This document shows, piece after piece, positions 6,323 to 9,516 of a stretch of DNA of 9,516 bases. The stretch is from CAZSLC01 sp964607675 (GTDB lineage: Bacteria; Bacteroidota; Bacteroidia; Bacteroidales; UBA932). Position 1 is the stretch's first letter. Each line of letters opens with the position of its first letter. Made by a program: the position numbers and the translations under genes. Location: positions 1-9,516 of the forward strand of contig CAZSLC010000039.1 of NCBI GenBank assembly GCA_964607675.1. The letters are read 5' to 3'. The notes beneath the pieces are model-generated. The model saw only the letters and a list, made by a program, of their open reading frames with translations, had not been told where the DNA came from and made no database searches.

Positions 6323-7534
6323 ATGATTTCACTTGAAGAAGCACATAAAATACTTATTTCCCAAAACACTAAGGAAGAAGAGATAGAAATAATATCTTTA
6401 GAAAATGCACTTGGTCGAATAAATGCAGAAGATATAATTTGCAAATGTGATATGCCACCATTCAACAAATCTGCAGTTGATGGGTTTGTATGTAGATTCG
6501 AAGATCTGACTAACAGGGAATTCGACATTATAGAGGTCATCCCTGCTGGTAAATTTCCCACTCAAGCACTTAAAAAAGGGTGTTGCAGTAAAATAATGAC
6601 CGGTGCCCCTGTCCCACAATTTGGTGAATTTGTAGTAATGGTAGAGGATTGCATCCAAAATGGTGAAAAGATGAGATTCAAGGAGCACTACCTTCCACCA
6701 AATTGGCCAAACAAAAAAGGGAACATATGCATCCAAGGGGAAGATATCAAACAAGGAGAGATTTTACTACCAAAAGGGACATACATCAGAGGTGGAGAAA
6801 TTGCCATAATAGCTACATGCGGTCTGCGTCAATTTAGAGCATACAAAAAAACAACCATCGGCATCATCTCCACTGGAAGTGAATTGGTTGAACCAGGGAG
6901 TGGTAGTCTAAAAGAGGGAGAGATATTCAACGCCAATTCATGGCAGTTAGCAGCTCTGATGGAATCTTTCGGCTGCAAGCCAATATATTATGGCATTGCA
7001 CCAGACAGAGAAGAAGATACTGAAAGTCTCCTTAAGAGGGCAGTTGCAGAAAACACCATCGTCCTTCTCTCAGGGGGGGTATCGCAGGGGGACTTCGATT
7101 TTGTCCCAACGATAATGAAAAAACTGGGATTCAGCATATTATTTGATAGGATCGCTGTTCAACCAGGCAAGCCCACCACATTTGCCACCAACAACGGAAA
7201 ATACATATTTGGCCTACCAGGCAACCCTGTTTCCGCATTTGTACAAACTATTTTATTGGTAAAACCCTTCATTGAATCAATGAGGCATGGCAGGCACTCA
7301 TTCAAAAGTGTTCTCCTCCCAATAGGGGAAGAATACAATAGAAAATCGGGAGAGAGACTCTCCCACATACCAGCCAATCTAACTTTCAATGGAGAAGTAG
7401 TGCCCTCCCCCTACAACGGCTCCGCCAATATCTCTGCCATCTCAACATGCGATGTTCTAATCAAAATTCCCATAGGTACAACCCATCTTAACAAAGGGGA
7501 AAAAGTTGAAACTATTTTTTTTAATCAGGTATGA
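6323..7534 (+). CDS. moeA: Molybdopterin molybdenumtransferase MoeA (here probably tungsten insertion)
   Basis: MoeA inserts molybdate or tungstate into adenylylated pyranopterin. The ATG at 6323 gives 403 residues, the usual length, and puts ISLEEAHKIL at the normal family start. An in-frame TTG at 6275 would add 16 unconserved residues that run through the promoter element. Visible motifs are DMPPFNKSAVDGF (43-55, holding the family Asp59 equivalent, Asp53), MTGAPVP (92-98), IQGEDIKQG (137-145), STGSELVEPG (183-192), GGVSQGDFDF (251-260, usual form GGVSVGDYD), VQPGKPT (279-285) and GLPGNPVSA (297-305). The ATGA overlap (7531-7534) ties it to moaA. Given wtpABC and AOR next door, tungsten is the likely metal, though the sequence alone cannot separate a tungsten MoeA from a molybdenum one. 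Confidence 0.93.
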   Translation: MISLEEAHKILISQNTKEEEIEIISLENALGRINAEDIICKCDMPPFNKSAVDGFVCRFEDLTNREFDIIEVIPAGKFPTQALKKGCCSKIMTGAPVPQFGEFVVMVEDCIQNGEKMRFKEHYLPPNWPNKKGNICIQGEDIKQGEILLPKGTYIRGGEIAIIATCGLRQFRAYKKTTIGIISTGSELVEPGSGSLKEGEIFNANSWQLAALMESFGCKPIYYGIAPDREEDTESLLKRAVAENTIVLLSGGVSQGDFDFVPTIMKKLGFSILFDRIAVQPGKPTTFATNNGKYIFGLPGNPVSAFVQTILLVKPFIESMRHGRHSFKSVLLPIGEEYNRKSGERLSHIPANLTFNGEVVPSPYNGSANISAISTCDVLIKIPIGTTHLNKGEKVETIFFNQV

Positions 7535-8343
7535 CAAAGGATCGTTTTGGGAGAGAAATAAACTACTTGAGAATATCAGTAACCGATAGGTGCAATCTTA
7601 GATGCATTTATTGCATGCCAGAAGAGGGAATACCGCTCCTTCACCATGATGAGATACTCAGCTTCGACGACATTGTCGATTTCTCTACATTTGCGGTATC
7701 ACAAGGTATAAATAAGATAAGACTCACTGGTGGCGAACCTCTTGTAAGAAAAGGAATATGCACTCTAATTAACTCATTATCACATATCAAAGGTCTAAAA
7801 GAGTTATCACTGACAACAAATGGACAGCTCCTTCCAGAAATGGGAGAAGAAATATTTAAATCAGGGCTTAATCGCATAAATATATCCCTCGATACAATCA
7901 ACCCAACACTTTACTCAAAGCTCTCAAGAGGGGGATCACTACAAAAAGTACTTGATGGTATCCAAATTGTAAAAAAAATATGCACAACCCCCGATCGTCC
8001 TATTAAGATAAACTCAGTACTGATGCCCCAAATCACACAACAGGAGAGATACAATCTTGAAAAATACGCAAAAGAAGAGGGATTGCAACTCCGTTATATC
8101 AAATGTATGGACCTAAGTCAAGGGACATTCTCCCAAGTAATCGGAGGAAATGGTGGAGATTGTCCCCATTGCAACAGATTAAGATTATCAGCCGTAGGAG
8201 AACTAAAACCATGTCTATTCTCCGACCTATCGTACAACATTAAAAAAATGGGATACAAAGAGGCCTTTGAAGCGGCAATCAGCAACAAACCTAAGAAAGG
8301 GATTGCCAACAATAAAGATAGATTTTATACTATAGGGGGCTAA
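7531..8343 (+). CDS. moaA: GTP 3',8-cyclase MoaA, internally shortened form
   Basis: MoaA is the radical-SAM enzyme that, with MoaC, turns GTP into cyclic pyranopterin monophosphate. The SAM cluster CxxxCxxC is Cys21, Cys25 and Cys28; LTGGEPL is at 65-71. The second, substrate cluster motif CX2CX13C is Cys211, Cys214 and Cys228, with NRLR (215-218) giving the two GTP-binding arginines. Arg14 and Arg188 match the other conserved arginines. The chain ends in the functionally important Gly-Gly (269-270). At 270 residues it is well below the usual 325-340. The gap falls between Arg188 and Cys211, 23 residues apart rather than about 69 in the S. aureus enzyme. All catalytic residues and the tail survive in one frame, so this looks like a compact working enzyme, not a pseudogene. 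Its stop overlaps the convergent Nudix gene by 14 bases. Confidence 0.9.
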   Translation: MTKDRFGREINYLRISVTDRCNLRCIYCMPEEGIPLLHHDEILSFDDIVDFSTFAVSQGINKIRLTGGEPLVRKGICTLINSLSHIKGLKELSLTTNGQLLPEMGEEIFKSGLNRINISLDTINPTLYSKLSRGGSLQKVLDGIQIVKKICTTPDRPIKINSVLMPQITQQERYNLEKYAKEEGLQLRYIKCMDLSQGTFSQVIGGNGGDCPHCNRLRLSAVGELKPCLFSDLSYNIKKMGYKEAFEAAISNKPKKGIANNKDRFYTIGG

Positions 8344-8743
8344 TACTCAAATCTTCCCATTGGTCAATAAGCAATCTGTCAGCCACCACCCAATCCAACG
8401 ATTTCATCTCTTCAACTGTAGCCCACACCCCATTATTGTGTTCAAGTAAAATGATATGAGAACTATCATATAGAGAGCATAAAAAGAATTGCAACGTAAC
8501 AGAAAAATCGGGATAATCATATGAAGTCTGCAAAATAAGATGATTAACAATCACGTCAATACCCAATTCCTCCCTTATTTCCCTTTCAAGAGCTCCCTGA
8601 GGCAATTCTCCCAACTCCATTTTACCACCAGGAAATTCATATTTGAATGAGGTATATGGATATTTGGTCTTACCACGCTGAGTACAAAAAAATTTATCAG
8701 CTTTTTTAATGACCGCAGCTACCACATCAAAATGAGGTTTCAT
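8330..8743 (-). CDS. Nudix hydrolase, MutT-like (8-oxo-dGTP diphosphatase type)
   Basis: MutT-like Nudix enzymes hydrolyse nucleoside diphosphate-X compounds, classically oxidised dGTP. The Nudix box GX5EX7REUXEEXGU is complete: Gly40, Glu46, Arg54, Glu55, Glu58, Glu59, Gly61. It is preceded by EFPGGKMELGE (36-46), the typical MutT approach, and by VVAAVI and QRGK near the N-terminus. The 137-residue length is normal. It lies directly after the TlpA-like gene with no intervening base (ATG at 8743, upstream stop at 8746-8744), so the two are probably co-transcribed. Substrate cannot be fixed from sequence; nothing ties it to the tungsten genes except position. Confidence 0.88.
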   Translation of the reverse strand: MKPHFDVVAAVIKKADKFFCTQRGKTKYPYTSFKYEFPGGKMELGELPQGALEREIREELGIDVIVNHLILQTSYDYPDFSVTLQFFLCSLYDSSHIILLEHNNGVWATVEEMKSLDWVVADRLLIDQWEDLSISPL

Positions 8744-9280
8744 CTATTTTTTCACCAACTCATTAATAATCTTGACCATCTGCTCAAATTCCTTCACATC
8801 ATAAAGGCGAGTAAGAAAAACGATCTTTCCCTCTTTGTCAACAATAATATTTCTTGTAACGCCAGCTCCTTTCTCGGTAAATAGGGCAAATGTCTCCCCT
8901 TTTTCATCAAGTGTTAAAGGATATGTCACAGGGATTCGTTTCGCAAAAGCCTCAACCTTCTCCTTTGTCTCCTTCAAATCTATACCATAAAGGGCAAACT
9001 CTTTATTATCCTTTAATTCTTTCCAAATATCACTTTCGATATGTGGCATCTCCTTAATGCATACAGGACACCAACTTGCAGTAAACTGCAACATCACCAC
9101 TTTGCCCCTGAGTGAAGAGATTGGCACCTTTGAGCCATCCAATAGATTAATGTCAAATTCGGGAACCATATCCCCCACCTTAACAATATATCCACGTGAT
9201 TCATTTTCCTGTGCAAAAGAGTTAAACGGAAGAAGAAAAGCTGCGAAAACAGCAATTATCATTAAATAAAACTTTCTCAT
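8744..9280 (-). CDS. Secreted TlpA/ResA-like thioredoxin-fold protein
   Basis: Proteins of this group carry out thiol-disulfide exchange in the periplasm, for example in cytochrome c maturation or envelope repair. A signal peptide covers about residues 1-23 (hydrophobic core 6-18, likely cleavage after SFA). The thioredoxin domain follows: VGDMVPEFDI (35-44), SLRGKVVMLQFTASWCPVC (56-74) with active-site Cys71 and Cys74, YGID (98-101), and IIVDKEGKIV (145-154). The usual cis-proline before the last strands seems to be Thr142 in GVTRN. Length 178 is typical for the single-domain class. It is first in a two-gene unit with the Nudix gene. Partner proteins are unknown. Confidence 0.85.
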   Translation of the reverse strand: MRKFYLMIIAVFAAFLLPFNSFAQENESRGYIVKVGDMVPEFDINLLDGSKVPISSLRGKVVMLQFTASWCPVCIKEMPHIESDIWKELKDNKEFALYGIDLKETKEKVEAFAKRIPVTYPLTLDEKGETFALFTEKGAGVTRNIIVDKEGKIVFLTRLYDVKEFEQMVKIINELVKK

Positions 9281-9317
9281 TTTAGTATTCGTTATAGTTT
9301 ACAATGCAATTATCTTT

Positions 9318-9325
9318 CAAATATA
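9318..9325 (-). promoter_or_regulatory. Likely -7 promoter element for the tlpA-like/Nudix pair
   Basis: Minus-strand TATATTTG matches TAnnTTTG exactly. A TTG (9350-9348 on the minus strand) lies 22 bases upstream, within the loose Bacteroidota spacing. Transcription would begin near 9314, about 34 bases before the ATG at 9280. Confidence 0.5.
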
Positions 9326-9326
9326 C

Positions 9327-9334
9327 TATTTTTG
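9327..9334 (+). promoter_or_regulatory. Likely -7 promoter element for the 5-formyl-THF cyclo-ligase gene
   Basis: TATTTTTG matches TAnnTTTG and ends 15 bases before the ATG at 9350. It is separated by one base from the divergent element at 9318-9325, so both cannot be bound at once. An A-rich stretch (9336-9344) precedes the start codon, as often replaces a Shine-Dalgarno in this phylum. Confidence 0.45.
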
Positions 9335-9349
9335 TAAAAAAAAAGAACA

Positions 9350-9516
9350 ATGGAGGAAATTATCCTAAATAAAAAAATCATAAGGAAACGGATATCTGCG
9401 GCAAAAAAATTATGCTCTAAAAAATGGATGTTAGAAAAATCTGCTCTAATTTTCAATCAAATAGAACAATTAGCACAATTTAGAGATGCAAAAACTATTT
9501 TACTTTACTATTCTTT
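9350..9516 (+). CDS. ygfA: 5-formyltetrahydrofolate cyclo-ligase, N-terminal part (cut by window edge)
   Basis: The enzyme uses ATP to convert 5-formyl-THF into 5,10-methenyl-THF and so returns the storage form to the folate pool. Only 55 codons are visible, starting at the ATG at 9350. They show the family N-terminus: a basic Lys/Arg helix KKIIRKRISAAKK (8-20) that carries the ATP-binding lysine/arginine, then EKSALIFNQI (29-38), and FRDAKTILLYYS (44-55), the usual 'f..a..i..Y.s' first strand. The catalytic glycine-rich loop lies beyond the window. No link with the tungsten genes is apparent. Confidence 0.8.
   Translation, partial: MEEIILNKKIIRKRISAAKKLCSKKWMLEKSALIFNQIEQLAQFRDAKTILLYYS

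Noticed and set aside
7071..7091. Runs of seven and five G within moeA, as a possible phase-variable slippage site
   Set aside because: They code for the conserved GGVSQGD motif in frame; the run is short and no alternate frame product is evident.
1..9516. CRISPR arrays, tRNA or rRNA genes, insertion sequences, toxin-antitoxin or defence genes
   Set aside because: No direct repeat series, cloverleaf, transposase motif or defence-type domain was seen in either strand.

Overview
The window (about 38% GC by eye) looks like chromosome from a Bacteroidota bacterium, probably Bacteroidales and anaerobic. The grounds are the promoters, which carry the Bacteroidota -7 motif TAnnTTTG; the near absence of Shine-Dalgarno sequences, with A-rich stretches before the start codons instead; and the kind of genes present (TlpA/ResA-like secreted thioredoxin, oxygen-sensitive metalloenzymes). 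No rRNA, tRNA, CRISPR array, transposon or phage gene was seen. The window is packed with genes and has no gene-free stretch above 300 bases.

Layout. (1) 1-502, minus: the N-terminal 167 residues of a tungsten-type aldehyde:ferredoxin oxidoreductase (AOR), cut by the window edge. (2) 551-4792, plus: a five-gene operon encoding a small ThiF-like E1 enzyme, a ThiS-like sulfur carrier ending in Gly-Gly, an iron-sulfur L-cysteine desulfidase (CyuA), a membrane-anchored periplasmic protein with two tandem domains resembling the sulfite-oxidase molybdopterin fold, and a WtpA-type tungstate-binding lipoprotein. (3) 6265-4779, minus: wtpB permease and wtpC ATPase of the same importer, meeting wtpA tail to tail. 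(4) 6323-8343, plus: moeA (metal insertion) and a shortened moaA (first step of pterin synthesis). (5) 9280-8330, minus: a TlpA-like thioredoxin and a Nudix hydrolase. (6) 9350 to the end, plus: the start of 5-formyltetrahydrofolate cyclo-ligase.

How the genes fit together. Blocks 1 to 4 read as a tungsten-cofactor island: WtpABC imports tungstate, MoaA starts pyranopterin synthesis, CyuA could release sulfide from cysteine, ThiF and the ThiS-like protein could activate and carry sulfur for the dithiolene, MoeA could insert the metal, and AOR would be the client enzyme. The sulfur-relay step and the role of the tandem-domain protein are inferences from gene context. moaC, moaE, mogA/moaB and a classical moaD are not in the window. 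Blocks 5 and 6 look like ordinary neighbours.

The most unusual parts are the tandem-domain protein (2657-3886), the thiF-thiS-cyuA trio beside a tungstoenzyme, the internally shortened MoaA, and the split of the tungstate importer over two convergent, overlapping transcription units.
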